Source: Parascedosporium putredinis (lineage: Eukaryota > Ascomycota > Sordariomycetes > Microascales > Microascaceae). From it: DNA of 64,000 bases. Made by a program: the position numbers and the translations under genes. The DNA lies in contig CASHTG010000012.1 in NCBI GenBank assembly GCA_949357655.1, positions 1,674,001 through 1,738,000 on the forward strand, read 5' to 3'. Positions 11,306 to 24,563 of the stretch are shown one piece after another. How positions within the stretch are numbered: the stretch's first letter is position 1; each line of letters starts with the position of its first letter. Below the pieces are notes generated by a model. The model did no database searches, was not told the DNA's origin, and saw nothing but the letters and a program-made list of their open reading frames with translations.

Positions 11306-12738
11306 ATGCGGCGAGCATTCTCTTCGCCTTTGCCCTCCCCAGGGCAGCCCTGAGCACTGCTCAGGGCCTTCGTCGGTTTGCAACGAGCTCGGATGTCTTG
11401 ACGAACGCTGTCCGAGCTGAGGCGCCTCGCCATGACTGGAGCAAGGAGCAGATTTCAGCCATCTACCACACCCCGCTGATGCAACTTGTTTACGAATCGG
11501 TAGGCTCTATCTTTTGAGTTGCTCCTTGATCAAAATAGCACCAGAAACCCCGTAAGAAGTACCTCGGTTGGTGCTTGTTCATGGGTGGAAGAACACCACC
11601 ACGCCCTTTCTTTAGGGCTGTACTCACCTCGTTTTTGTCTTCCTCTTCCTTTGCCTTTTCTTCTTCTTGTTTTACCCTTTCCTCATCCAGCCATTCTCTG
11701 ATTCGCGATACCTATACGATAACGTGCCGGCCTTGAAAAAGAAAAAGAAAAACAGTAAAATACGATGTGTTATCTGCCCCCAGCTAACTTGCTCCATGCT
11801 TGTAGGCTACCGTGCACCGCAAGTTCCACGACCCCGCGGCGGTGCAGATGTGTACGCTCATGAACATCAAGACTGGAGGTTGCAGCGAAAACTGCTCCTA
11901 CTGTGCTCAGTCATCCCGGTATTCTACGGGACTCAAGGCCACCAAGCTCAGCACCGTCGACTCCGTGCTAGAGGCCGCCCGAATCGCCAAGGAAAACGGC
12001 AGCAGCCGGTTTTGCATGGGCGCCGCGTGGAGAGACATGCGCGGCCGCAAGTCCAACCTGCGTAACATCGTCGAGATGGTCAAGGGCGTCAAGGCCCTGG
12101 GAATGGAAGCGTGCGTGACGCTGGGCATGCTCGACGGAAATCAGGCAAAGGAGCTCGCCGATGCGGGGCTCACGGCATACAACCACAACCTCGACACCTC
12201 TCGAGAGCACTACCCCAACGTCATCACGTCGAGGAGCTACGATGAGCGATTGCAAACGATAGAACACGTCCGAAACGCCGGGATCAACGTATGCACGGGA
12301 GGCATCCTCGGTCTCGGTGAGAAGCACGAAGACAGAATCGGCCTCATCTACGAAGTGGCAACGATGCCGAAACACCCCGAGTCCTTCCCCGTCAACACCC
12401 TCGTAGCCATCAAGGGCACGCCGCTCGAAGGCACAAAGGCGGTCGAGTTCGACTCGGTGGTACGTACGATAGCCACAGCTAGATTAGTCATGCCGGGTAC
12501 CATCATCAGGTTAGCCGCCGGGCGCATCACGATGACGGAAGAGAAGCAGGCCATGTGCTTCCTCGCGGGAGCGAATGCCATCTTCACCGGCGAGAGGATG
12601 TTGACCACTGCCTGCAGTGGATGGGACGAAGATAAGGCGCTGTTTAAGAAATGGGGTCTGAGGCCCATGGAGACGGAAGTCGTGTTGCAAGAAGAGGCTT
12701 GGGTGGAGGAGGAGGAGAGGCGTGTTAACTCTGGATGA
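11306..12738 (+). CDS. BIO2: Biotin synthase
   Basis: Radical-SAM enzyme of mitochondria that inserts sulfur into dethiobiotin, the last step of biotin synthesis. Two exons, 11306-11499 and 11806-12738, with a 306-nt intron; bridged length is 375 residues. The start ATG (11306) opens an Arg/Ser-rich presequence (MRRAFSSPLPSP, then RRFATSS) that looks like a mitochondrial targeting signal. It needs one missing base restored in the C run at 11337-11340. The radical-SAM cluster motif CSENCSYC (CxxxCxxC) is at the start of exon 2, followed by RFCMGAAWR, ACVTLGMLD, AYNHNLDTS and CTGGILGLGE. The C-terminus has IFTGERMLTT. It is complete and probably functional. Confidence 0.95.
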
Positions 12739-13597
12739 TACAAGTCCAACACCACACCTAGCATAGCTTCAAGTGATGTGGGATTCATCCCAAACTGGCC
12801 GCCTGGGCGTTTTCTCAGCTATGCTCAATGTTTGTTTGAACCCAATCCGCCCACCCACCCAACATTGTAAAAGAAGAACACAAACGAAGCACGTTCCTCT
12901 GGAAGCTTCTCAGTGCTACTAACAGTGCAAAAGCTCTCTTCCCCCTAAAAGTCCTGAGGATGACCAGCCGGAGCCGTCGTTGATATAACCACGTGCGCTA
13001 GCAGTCTTCAATTTTATTCCATCCCGATGCACAGTTATTGCCGGAGCAAATGGACAGGCGCGGCATTTTCAACACTGAGCGTTCATTGGCGGATACTAAA
13101 AGAGAGGGGAGAGAGAAAACCGAGATATATGGGGGCGCAAAGGAAGACCGGCCAAGGTTCACTCTGGGAGATTGCGAGACTTTAGCCGTTCGAAGTGAAC
13201 AACCACATCGATCGGCAAGGTGATCGAGTTGATCGATTTTCTCAGTCACCATATGCGATGAGAACACCCCGAGGATCACCAGATTTCTACGATGGAAGGA
13301 CATGGCAATGGTTTGTAGACAAGGTATATATACTAATCAAGCATAAAGTACGTATATATGTACAAAAGAAGACGGGACTTGAAAACATGCGTTAGGATCC
13401 CCCTGAGGCGAGTGAAAGTATGTGGGCTCAAGCACCCGAGCCTTTTTCATCAGTTTTTTGCGTTCGAAGCGGCCGTGCGCTTCGATTGCTTTGCCCCTGC
13501 GCATTCGCTCTCTCACCACGTCGTGCGGTGCGTCTTCAGTCTCGACGCCAGAAAAGGGTGCGTTTTGCCGGGTTCAACCATCGACCACGCGACGCGT
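12739..13597. other. Convergent intergenic region, 0.86 kb
   Basis: Between the convergent BIO2 and GH6 genes. Nothing beyond expected 3' UTR sequence is seen. Confidence 0.45.
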
Positions 13598-15052
13598 TTA
13601 GAAAGCGGGCTTGGCGTTCTTGATGAGGGTCTCGAAGTAGGTCTGCGACCACTGACCGGCCTCGGGCGAAGGCTTGAAGGCATCGGGCTTGCCGCAGTAC
13701 GAATCGTAACGGGTAGCGCTCTCGTCGCTGGTACCGTCAGACTCACCACCGGGCTTGACCCAGACGAAGGCATCGGCGAGCTCACTGCCGGTATCAGCGG
13801 AGGGGCGGATACCGAAACCAGCGCCGGCAACGTTGCACCAGTCTGGAAAAAGAGGGTTAGATTCATCAATGGACTAACGCGGGCGGGGAGAGAAGAAGAC
13901 AGAAAGAAGGGAAGGAAAAAAACTTACTGCCCCACTCCTCACGGAGACCGGAGACACCGTTACGGCCAGTGTCGACGATGGCGTGGTTGGGCATGCCGGC
14001 GGACTTGAGGGAGGCACCGAAGGTCTCGACGAAGATCTTCTCGTTCTGGCACTTGTTCCACTCGGCATCGGTGGCGTCGGAGAACTCACCGGGGCTGAGG
14101 TCCCACTGGTTCCAGCCGGCGACGTTGGTGGCGATACCACGGAACTGAGAGGGCTGCCGGCGGCCTTGTAGGTGGCGGCAAGCTCCTCCGCACCGGGGTC
14201 GAGGTTGTCGTTCCAGCCGAGCCAGCCACCGTGACCGGCATCCATGTACATGACGACGTTGGGAAGGTTGAGCTGCTTAAGGGCATAAGCAACACCGTCA
14301 CGGTATCCGTCGGCGGAGTCCTGGCAGGTCTGGAGATCGATGTTGGTGATCAAGTTGGGGAGCGAATCGGGCTCGATGACGAGAGCGAAAGCGGTGTTGG
14401 GCTTGCTCTTGAGGACCTCGACAATGGCTGTGGATTTCTTTGTTAGCGGCGAGTCCTTTTTTTCCCCGAGTTTGTTTCATTCCCAACCCTCAAAGAGTGA
14501 ACTTACGGTCAATGTAGTCGTTCTTGTAGATGTCGATCTCGCCAACCTTCAGCTCACCGTTGGAGGCCTTGGCGGCGCAATCACGGCCGGGAAGATCGTA
14601 GATGACAACACCGAGGATCTCTTCGCAAGGAACACCCTCAACGGCGGTCTTGAGACGCTCGATGGCAGAGCGGGTGTCGCTATTTGGGAGTTTTGAGTCA
14701 GCATGACTTGCTTTGTTGCGTGCGGGTGCACAGAAACGGCTCTTCACCGAGACAATAGAAAAAGAAGAAAATAAGGCTACACTTACACCCAGACGAAAGT
14801 ACCGATGTCGGCAACCTTGAGGGCCTGGGCGGCGAGGGCATCGTCGCTCATGGTGGTGACGGCCTCCTCAATCTCGGAGCGGTAGAAGTTGTTGGCATGG
14901 AGCTTGTAGTCCTTCCAGATGTTGGTGCTGGCGTCAAGGGTGACGGCGGAGGCGCACTCAGCGGCGACGGCGCGGGGAGACTCCTTGAGGGTCTGGGAAG
15001 GAGCGGCAGCGGCGACAGCCGCGAGGGCGAGGGTGGCAGCGGTAACCTTCAT
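13598..15052 (-). CDS. Secreted glycoside hydrolase family 6 (cellobiohydrolase type)
   Basis: Acts outside the cell on cellulose, from non-reducing ends if it is a true cellobiohydrolase. Exons on the minus strand: 14787-15052, 14507-14679, 13928-14427 and 13598-13842; 394 residues after bridging one missing base at the G run 14151-14153. Residues 1-17 form a signal peptide (MKVTAATLALAAVAAAA). GH6 motifs in order: GTFVWVDTRS, VVIYDLPGRDCAAKASNGE with the catalytic-acid Asp in GRDC, ALVIEPDSLPNLITN, YMDAGHGGWLGWNDN, GIATNVAGWNQW, WCNVAGAGFG, FVWVKPGGESDGTS. There is no carbohydrate-binding module, unlike Trichoderma Cel6A. The length of the active-site loops, which separates exo- from endo-enzymes, cannot be settled here. 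Confidence 0.93.
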
Positions 15053-15214
15053 TGTGATGTGAGGGCTGGGGTAGTCTGTCTTACTACAAGCAAACAAGAG
15101 ACGGGTGCGTCTAAGAAAGAGTGAGAGAAGACAGAAGCTGGAAGAGCTGACTTGTGAGAGAGGTGAGGGATGAAGAAGGAAACGAGAGTAGCAGAGTCGG
15201 GAAGGGACCGGAAG

Positions 15215-15222
15215 CCTTTATA
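15215..15222 (-). promoter_or_regulatory. TATA box of the GH6 gene
   Basis: On the minus strand the sequence reads TATAAAGG, 163 bp upstream of the GH6 start codon. The spacing suits a strongly inducible fungal promoter. A CTGGGG motif, a possible carbon-catabolite repressor (CreA/Cre1) site, lies close to the start at about 15064-15069. Confidence 0.45.
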
Positions 15223-16130
15223 TCCAAGGGTTGGATGGGGAGAGGAGAGGAGAGGGACCAGGGGGAGGGAGGGAGAGCAACAGTTGGAGGACGGGCAAAG
15301 GCAGGCATCGGTACGCAGACCTCGACCAGGCCGCCTAGAGTCTGGACGAAAGCTAGGCCAGTCCGTGTCCGTCTTCTTTCCGTTACCCGATCCGTTGGAC
15401 CACTCTCGTCATGCGATTTTAATCAACCAATTTGGGATTTGGGCATGCCGCGAGCAAGAAAGAAGACCGGTTGCTGAGGCAGAGGCCAGCCATTGGATGG
15501 GCCGCCCTGTTTAGGTGTGGAGCAGGCATGCTGCAAAAGATTAGATTCAATACGGAACTAAGGGGTGGAGGGAAGGGATGGGTGATGGGGCCAGGGAAAG
15601 CCGTGCTAGGAGCAATATCGGGCCAAAGCCAGAGTCCAGGAACCGCTCCACTGCCGCACGCGCGCGCACAGGCTTCAGTCCGGTTCGCATGACGGAGTAT
15701 ACAGTTGCAAGCACCGGGGCGGGGGAGGGGTGTGGGGGAGGAGGAGGAGGAGGAGGAGCAGGGAAAAAAGGGCACGATGTCGCCCAGCAAGGTTACGGTT
15801 TGGGTGTAAGTAGGTGGACACAGGCAGGTAGGCAGTGGGTGAGAGTGAGCAACAGTGTGGGCTTGGAGCTGGATCAATGGTTGGATGGTGGTGGGGGAAT
15901 CTAAACAGGGCGGGTATTCGGAGGATGGAAGAGCAGGTCACATATGGGGTATGCGGGGATGACACCCGGGAGTGCGGCCGGGTCCTGGACAGGCAATTCA
16001 AGGCAATTCAATCAGGAAGCGAGGGCCGCCTGACACGAAATGGCTCGGGCTTGATGTTCCGAACTAGGGGTTATTGATGGCTTTCGCCGATAGTGGCCCT
16101 GCCGTTCCGTCCTTCAGACAGACAGCGAGA

Positions 16131-16162
16131 CCAGAGCCAGAGCCAGAGCCAGAGCCAGACCA
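16131..16162. repeat. GAGCCA hexanucleotide repeat
   Basis: About four tandem copies of GAGCCA followed by the related CAGACAAGC doublet. A simple sequence repeat in non-coding DNA, useful only as a marker. Confidence 0.8.
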
Positions 16163-19100
16163 GACAAGCCAGACAAGCCCGCCAACTTAGACAGACCCCC
16201 CTCGTTCATATTGCCATGGAACGTACAGAAGGCAAACCGTCCACAATTTGCCTCTTTCCTTTGGGGTTTCCTCTCCCAGAAAACTCCCTTGGGCTTTGGG
16301 GGAATTACTGTACTGTACTATACTGTATTGTAAACAAGGTACTTTTTGATTTTATTTCCTCCCCATCTCTCCCTATATTGCATATACATTTCTTTTTGCA
16401 GCCAATCCACACCCCTCCATCTCGGAAATAAAGAACGCGGGGCACGATTGTTTGGACGACCAGCTTTCATTTGACGGAGATGCCGCCCACAAGTTGATTT
16501 GGGAGAGAGAGGGGGCCGTTCTGGCGATGGTTGTGGGAGACCGTGATGGAAGGAACACTGAAGCCAGCGACGGACCGCAATGGCTCCATACATCGATGGA
16601 TGCCCACGACGATTCAAGATGCTGCGCTGGCTGTGGGGTTTCCACCACCCGGTTAACCAGAGAAGGCTACATCTATGCAACGGATGGGGCCAGAGGGCGC
16701 GTGGTCCTTGATATTGGGCAAATCGATCTCAGCTAACCAAAAACCGACGGCCCGACATTGCAGGGGCAAACCAGAACCATCTTGTTTGTCAGGAGGAAAA
16801 AGGCCGAGAACGAGTGGGTGTGGATGGATAGAAGGCAATATCCGTGTCATGGAGAGAGAGATTGAGAGAGTAACAGAGAAGAATGGAGCAATCTGTGAAA
16901 ATACCAACTCAATTCTAAACAAAACTCCGCCCTGCGCGTGATGGTCTGTCTCCATTGCCACCATCTCGCTCACAGTCGTCTTGCGGATTCTTAACCCCAG
17001 CGAGCGCGAGGCGGAGGAGGGATCTACATACACTCACACATGAGGATTGGGATCGACGGCGAGGAGGTTATTTCTTCCACCCGTCGCGTGCGATTGTGGC
17101 CTCGCTATCATCGGAAAGGACGGGTCAGAGAATCGCTAGGAAGGAATTGGATGGGGAAAAATAGTAGGGAGAGAGAATCAATACGATGATGCCTTGGCGT
17201 GGTTAAGCACCCGTACGTTTATGCCGTGTAAGTGTGTTCATCGGAGGATCGAGCCTTGAAGACAAGATCATATCCTCCCCTTCCACATCAAAGCAACCTA
17301 AGAGTAAGAAACGAGTACCGTTTGAATAGTCTATAAGGGCGTATTCCCAGTATGAACCAGATAAATTCGTTTGTAGATTTCAATGAATCTACTAGTACAA
17401 GTAGACGTTAAAAAGTCTTGTTTCAACCAGAGAAAGACAAAAAAGAAAAAGAAAAAGGTAGTGGGAGGATGGGCGACGACTTCAACTGCCCTTGAATATT
17501 TTTTTCCTTTCGTTCCCTCTTTCCTCTTTTTTTCTTTCTTCCCTATATTAGCTACTTCCCCAAATTGGCCACTTTCTTCTTTCCTTCCTTCCTTCTTCCC
17601 CCTGAATATTCTTCCACAAGCATCACAAATAAGCCAGTACGGCCGGGCCACCCTTGCAGAGCATGCACCCCGCTAGGGCAAATCCCGAGGATATATAGTT
17701 CATATATACGAGGATACTATGATGCCGAAGTCACGCAGCCACTCTGGGAATTAGAGCTGTATAGTGGTAAATGGAAAGGGGGCGGCGCCTGCGTGCGTTA
17801 CTTGTTCGAGCCGGAAGGGAAAAAGAAAAAGACAGCTTCGATTGGTCACCTTTGGTTGGGGAAAAAGAAGAGAGCAGAAAAACGGAAGCAAAGATGGAGC
17901 GTCGCTCAGAACAAACAACGTTCAAGTGACACCACCGCAAAAGCCGAAAGCGCGGCTCATTCTCCCGCCGACCACCATGAATGACCATGGGGTAGAATAC
18001 CGTCCTGCGCCGTTTGCAGCAAAACGAAGACTCTCTCTTGCGCCCGCGTGTGAATGGTACGGTATCAATTCGAAATGAAGCAGGAAGGCTCCAAAGAGGG
18101 ACTTGAGACAACTGGAACTAGAAACCATCTTTCTCCTTCACAAGCGGCTAAAGGTGCAACGGAGTACAGTGATGTGCCAAGCAGCTGTGGCGTCTGAGGC
18201 GGCCAAGCCCGTACGTTCCGTCGCAGTCATCCCGAGTCCTCATCATCCAATGAATTCATTCTTACGAGACAAAGAGGAGTTGAAGCTTGCGTCGCAAAGG
18301 CAGCCTCGTTGAACCCCTCGAGCTCCACCGCCGAGCCTTCTTTCACGGCTAGACAGCACGGATCCAGGGATCGCCATGCCCATTTCTGGCCCGGGTTTGA
18401 TGCACGAGAGGGAGACAGGCACAAAGATAGAGAGAGGCAAAGGGACCTCGCGGACGACAGCTCCGGTGCTTTATTAGATGGAGTGCACGACACGAGGATT
18501 GATGGCGGATCGAGCCCACTTTCACTTTGTGGTCGTGGCGAACAGGACCCGACCACATCCATTGATATCTAAAGCAAAATGGGGAAGTTTGAAACGAGGT
18601 ACCAAGTACAGGGAGCCGATGTTTCTTGCCTCCTTCATCATCGGATGGAATCTCATTCTCGAAAACCGTGGCCCCATCTCGCCTGTGGTCCTCGCTCGCT
18701 CGCCTCGCTAGTAGCCGCGTCGCTCCTCCACCGGCCGAGAGGTCTGATCATAGCAGACGTGGAGGCAACACAACTCGGTAATATCATAGATCACAGCACC
18801 CTCCTTTCCCTCCCCTCTGTATATCCCAAGGGTTGCTATAACGCATCACGGGGCCGGTACTGGATCGCGTCGGCGTTCTGTCTGCCATGCTCTCCCTACG
18901 ATAGATATCATTTGCCTGCGGTGCGGTGCGTGTGCGTGTGCGCCTGCGTTTTGGCCGTCATTTAATATGACGGTAGAAGGTATGGATGGATATGACCGCC
19001 ACCCAAGGGGGCAATCGCATCTCGGCATTCAGAAATACGGTGATTCAACAAGGCTCGTCTGGCGGAATCCTGCGATTTGGACCCGTTGGATTGCGCCAGT

Positions 19101-19571
19101 CGACTACTTGTACAATCAAGGCGGCCCCTTTGCAAAACGGCGTCCCAGCTCCTCTGCCGTCTTGGTACTTTACGCTTCCCGAGAATCCCTTCGTCCCCAT
19201 ATCCTCTCTCTGACCCTCTCTGGCCCTCTCCACCCACTGTCAGAATGCGGGGTTTTCTCCTCGAAATTTCCCCTCCCCTTCATCCATAATTTCAGTGCCT
19301 GGTGTTTATTGGGGTAAAGTCATTGAGTAATGGCATACCACACCATCCTCGCCACACGCAAAGGTGGTCGAGGTTCGTGTGGAGTGAATGAGGCACGAGG
19401 AGACGGGGGAGGGAGGCAAGGAGGGACAAGGTCACGTCAAACACCAATTGGCCCCAGAAGAAAACCAGACTTGGCTCAAAGGAAAATGAAGAGCTCGGCT
19501 GGGGTGCAGCTGTGTTGGAGATGCTCCGGGGTGTGGGATGGAGAAGGAACGATGAAGCAATTGAGGGCGTC

Positions 19572-19607
19572 AAAAGAAAAAGAAAAAAAAAAAAGAAAAA
19601 GAAAAAG
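19572..19607. repeat. A/AAAAG low-complexity tract
   Basis: 36 bp of A interrupted by single G residues. Such tracts are common in this window (also near 36070 and 61630) and are prone to length errors. Confidence 0.85.
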
Positions 19608-22600
19608 CTCAGTCCGGTCCGGCTGCCCCTTCTCTTTTTTTTCTTTACTTTCTTTTCTTCTTCGCGCAGAGAAGAGGCTTGATGCAGCGAACACGAAGGA
19701 CGGAACTGCAAGGCGCAGAGTACATACATCACTGCACGGAAAAGAAAAAAGAAGGAAAAAAACAGTCAAAGACACAAGGGCGCCGTCAAAGTGGAAAACC
19801 AAGGTCCCCCGACATCCCCACCGATTTTAATTCTCCCTTGCCAGTCGGTTGGACTCGCTTTTCTCTGAAACGGCAAATAGATTAAATCGCCATATGCGCC
19901 CAAAGTGCAGGTGGGGAACTTTGGCCGATCTGGCTCGCTGGCTGTTCATCTCGTCCACGTTGGGAGGCGCGGGGAATGGGACAAGGGTGGGCGGGCCATG
20001 GAAGGCTGGATGGAAATCTTTATTAGCCGGGCCGGCATGAAGACACAGAGGCGATATAGCTGATCCAATTGATATAGTGCGCATGTGGTAAAAAAGCCAC
20101 AACATACAAGGGATCACATCCATCCGTCTCCAGGTATCAGCGGATCGGCTTCGTCGTGCGGGAGGTGCGGTGCGCGAGACGGGGATTGAGGAGGGTCGAC
20201 AGGCCGGATACAAGGATTTCTTCGCCAATGCCTACACAACTAGAGGTCCTAGAGGGAGGAAACCAACTCAAAGTCGACTTTACCAACACTAATACAATAA
20301 ATCTATTGGTGAGGGAATTTAGGGAGGGAGAAGAGGCAGAGAAAGAGCTGGAGGTTAAGACGCAAAGAGCAGCAAAAGAGCTGTAGCACGGCGGCGTGTG
20401 CGGTACACAAAGATTACATGTAGTCGCCAGTTTGACCGAAGTTGTGAGCCTCACTTGCTGGTTACATCATCCCCGTCCTACCTTTTCGAGTCAGGGCACG
20501 TACCTATGCCAGTTCTCGGTTCTCAGTCCAGTGGCATCCCTCAAGGCCCCCTCAAGGGGGCAAGGTGACGTGGATTGCAAGTGTGAAAGAGACGTTGAAG
20601 GCGATCAGATGCACTCTCCGAAGCCGACAACGATTCATGGATTAAACAATCACTGCACAGATGCACCAAAGATGTCTCGAGCTGGAATTTCCATGTTGCC
20701 CCAACAAGAGAAAGATCTTCGACGGAGATGGACCCAAGTCCCCACGCCCCCTCCCCGATCCGAATTTCACGGTATCTGGTATATTGGAGAGGATAGGATC
20801 TCCGCAATAGTCCATACTACCTTATACTGCCTTTCTAACATTTGGTCGACCCTCCCACCCCCACGGGGCCTCGTAATGTCAAGTCATCAACATGGGCTGA
20901 CACGATGGGCGTCATTACGGTTAACCGCCCGGCCCCTCAACCTAAACGTCAGACAGCGACCCCCTGTGCGAAGTTACAGCCCCGGGTTTAGTGCATTCTA
21001 CGCCGGCCCTTGGCGCCCTCAGTTGACACCGCTGCCTCGACGTGCGCTTTGCCACCCCTGCGTCCCACGCTACATGTACTTACACCACCTACCCAACACC
21101 TCGGTCTCTGGCTCACCAACGCCTACCTAACACGGAACGGACCCCGGCATGGGCAGCAGAGACAGCCGGAAGCCTTTGCCATATGTGGCCGCGTCTTGGC
21201 CCCTTGGCGGTCTCGAAGGCTTAGACGGGATTCTCGGACGGACATCCCGAGCTGGTCCAGAACTATATTGCAGCCACAAACTCTCGAAAAAGGCGTGCGC
21301 ACCACCGACCGTGATGACGATCGGCCTTGGACTTGACCTCCGGTTACCCTCCATGGAGTTGCATCCCGACCCGGTTGAAATCAGAGACTCCTGTCATCCT
21401 GGACGCTCATTCCGGACTGGGGGTTTGAAGAAGATGAGCAAGGAGAAGGTTGTCGTTTGATCGAAACCAGGTCTTGGGAATGCTTCTTGCTCCCGAATCA
21501 AAATCGCAGTACGTAGTGCGTGCATGAGAGCGAGCCCTCGGCTCTTTTGCACACCAACCTTATGTCTGGTATGCCAAGGGATGAGGGGATCTCGGCTTTC
21601 TTCGAGACGTCAGAGTGTTGCACGCAGCACTTTGGAAACTTGAATAGGCCTCGCTCATGTTCACTTGACTGGTGGAAGACTAGAGAAAGAGTCTCCCATC
21701 CTCGCCCCATCCTGGGACTAAGAGTTCCCTGATGGCGATCCTCTCTAGGAATGTTACTCTAAAGTTAGCCAACATGGGCGATACCATCTCCGGGTCCCTA
21801 CTCTAGATATCTCCAGTTATAGCTACCCTAGCACTCCATCGTCACGGAGATGATTCCCCGCCGTCTTCCCCGCATCGTCCTTCGCCTCCTGGACGTCGAA
21901 ATCACATACATATTGTCATGCCTCTACATGTAATCTTCACCCAGTGGCAAAGATGCCTTTACAAGCGAGTGTCCGGCCCGGGGTACCTAACGGGGAGTTC
22001 AATGGAAATCCACAAGCGTTAAATGATTCCTTAAACCGCATCACGCAAAGGTGGAGAAAACGAGAGCTCGACAGATGGAGAAATAGAGGAATAGAGATAG
22101 GAGGGGCGACCCCATGACGTGGAAAGGATCTCCAAAAGCTCAGGCTGGGCTAGCCGTCAATATTCGGGAAGTCAAGGGTCTCTTTTTCCTTTTTCCTTTT
22201 CCTTTTTTCTTTTTTTTTTTTCCTTTTCAGTTTTCGGGTTTCGTAGACGCCATCTGATATTGGCCTTTTACACGCAACTCGCGACTCACCTGAGGTTCGC
22301 GAGAGGCCGTGGTCTGCTGAGCCTCACTTTATGACTTTATGGGCAAGGGAGGACGTGGGATAGATGAAGGTGCAATGCGAAACCCAGTTTCGGGCAACCG
22401 TGGTGGGCTGGGGCGGGAGGGAAGGGCTAATGTTGGTAATTCGGAAGCGAGTGTCATCAGATGACGACGGATCCAGTCCTGCGAGACTCAGCATCGCGCT
22501 CCTTCAATATCCAGCAGTATTGCCTCCGCTCTATCTGTCTCTGCCTCTCTTCAAATGAAAAAAAAACAAACAGACCAAAATGCCCCGCTGGCATAGCCTT

Positions 22601-23286
22601 GGCGAATGGTGGCGTGTGGCATCATGGCATCATGAGGACAGTAGGTCAGCTTTTCCTCTGTTCATTTTAATCATCGCATCGAGGACGGCCTAGGAGCACG
22701 GAATCCGTTGTTGTCCTTGCTGCTGCACGGATTAACGGAGCAACTGGCTATCATTTGGCTCTCGTTCTTTATTCTCACTTCTACGGTAACCTTGAACTTC
22801 GCGCGGAGAGCAAAGGGACGAGCTCGTACTCGCTCTCCGCATTCAAAGTTGGATTGAATCCTATTTTTCTGTTGCCTTCTCGCCCTTTCTCGCGCCAGTG
22901 AACCACAACGACTATCGCGATTCTCGCGACTGCTGAAGTGTGCTTGGTAGGCTGAGCAGACGACTGGCACTTCCATGTACTGCGGCTAGAGTACGTTTGA
23001 ATTCTATCGTGTTTGACTTTTTCATTCTACCATCTACCTTCATACTTCTCGTTTTTAATGTACAGCGATGCGCACTCCCCGCTCAATCAACTGAATCCAG
23101 CCTCGACCTTGATCTCAACCTCGACACATTGCCCTTAGTGAAGACGCGTATGTAATGAAAACAGTAGCTCCCTGCTCGAAGGAGTCGGATCAACCTCTCT
23201 CCTCCGAGAGAGGAGGCAAAGACAAAAATAAAAATGAAAGGGAAACGGGCAAGCTTTCGTGCTGGCCTTCCAGGACACCTTTGACT

Positions 23287-24563
23287 TTACATGAAAGGTG
23301 GGAGGGAAAACGGGTAGCCGGCATTCTTGATTCGGAAAATGTTGAGGAAGAAGCTCGACGTGAGTAGTAGGATACCTCCCCAGATGATGACAGCTACCTG
23401 CTGGGCACGAGGATTGTCCATTCTAGGGACCTTGGCGGCCAGGGAGATGGCGCAGAATGCCATCATTCCGTCTATACGGCCATGTTAGTGAATTGGTGGG
23501 TCTTCGCGATCTTCAACACGAAGCGAAGAGAAGGAAAGGAGACAAAAACCAGGAAGAAAGGAAGGTGGAATACAAAGAAAAAAACTTACACATGGTAGCC
23601 ACAAGCTGAGTTTCAATGCCGACCTGGGACTGGAAGCCTCCCGTGAAATAGACTACACCTCCGCGGTTATCTTGTCCGAGGTATGGGACACCTCGGATAT
23701 GGTTAAACATGTGTCCGCTGGTAAAGAGAAGGATAGTAATGATGCTGATCGCGGCCCAGATGTTGCGGTTCTGGAACACAGGCAAGATGTAGGGAGCGGC
23801 GGTAACGGCAAACGTCACGATGCCCAGCACAGCGGTCACGCTGACAATCCAACGAACCCAGTTGATCGGTCTCGAGATTTCGGGGTGGGGGCGGTCAGGA
23901 GTATGGCGGACCAGCCAGGAACGAACCTGTTCGGCTTTGGGGGTCTGTGGCACGGCCATGGTTAGCAACGGCCCTGATAATCCCGCAGGGTTTGGATGAT
24001 GCGTCTACATACCCGCTGGTAAAGTCATATCGAACGGGTTCAGGGGCGGCGACCGCATGGGGCCCACTCGTAGGTCGGAAGTGAAGGAGCACTGGTGCGG
24101 TTTGCAGACCAAGCTAGACAATTTCGTTAGCAAGCCTAGGTAGGGGAAGGGAGGTGGGCGGCGCGGCCGTCGGATGGCCCGGGGAGGAAACGGAAGAGGG
24201 GAGGTAGCCTACCGAGAGGAAGGTATCTCTGCCGTTTGCAAAGTCGAGAGTCGCGAACGCCATGCGTGATTCGGCCTTCTTATCTCCCTTGACCCAGCTC
24301 TTGGCGAGCAGTTCCCATTCCGGTTGGAAGTCACGGCAGAGCTGACACCCGTACCGCGCGTCCATGGCAGTCAGGAGAACCGTGACACTGTAATCGCGGG
24401 GAGCGGTGGTGAGAGACTGGTATGTCACATCGGAGAGCTTCACGGGCGTAGAGACCAGCTGCTTGGCTTGGAAATCGTTGAAGCGTTCCTCAGACGACTT
24501 CTTCGCGGCTAGCGCTCCCGCAACGAGGAGCGCCGCCGACAAGAAGCCCTTGGCGAAGCGCAT
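23287..24563 (-). CDS. OST3: Oligosaccharyltransferase thioredoxin-fold subunit OST3/OST6
   Basis: ER-membrane subunit of oligosaccharyltransferase that holds acceptor proteins by mixed disulfides and widens N-glycosylation site use. Exons: 24213-24563, 24013-24113, 23590-23944 and 23287-23471; about 330 residues. Signal peptide MRFAKGFLSAALLVAGALA, then a thioredoxin-like lumenal domain with the active CxxC as YGCQLCRDF. Four membrane segments follow, including WIVSVTAVLGIVTFAV, IWAAISIITILLF and QQVAVIIWGGILLL, and the conserved GHMFNHIRGVPY. The start of exon 3 has a G5 run (23939-23943) that must gain one base to join in frame as SGPPKAEQ. The gene is divergent from the coiled-coil gene. 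Confidence 0.92.

Larger units (their letters stand above)
15053..23286. other. 8.2-kb stretch without a convincing gene
   Basis: Both strands were read for protein-like fragments, including frame-broken ones. None resembles a known family. The longest open frame (20396-21130, +, 244 codons, no ATG start) has biased, non-protein-like content. The region is not strikingly AT-rich, so it does not look like an RIP-degraded transposon. It holds simple repeats (16131-16162, 19572-19607, a GGA tract near 15730-15760) and C/T tracts. It could be a long regulatory region for GH6, non-coding transcripts, or genes I cannot recognise. Confidence 0.5.

Noticed and set aside
18300..18325. tRNA B-box-like GGGTTCAAC (minus); similar sites near 34250 (minus), 57905 and 17803
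   Set aside because: No A box at the right distance and no T-arm pairing at any of these sites.
15053..23286. RIP-degraded transposon
   Set aside because: No AT-rich bias, terminal repeats or transposase fragments could be seen.
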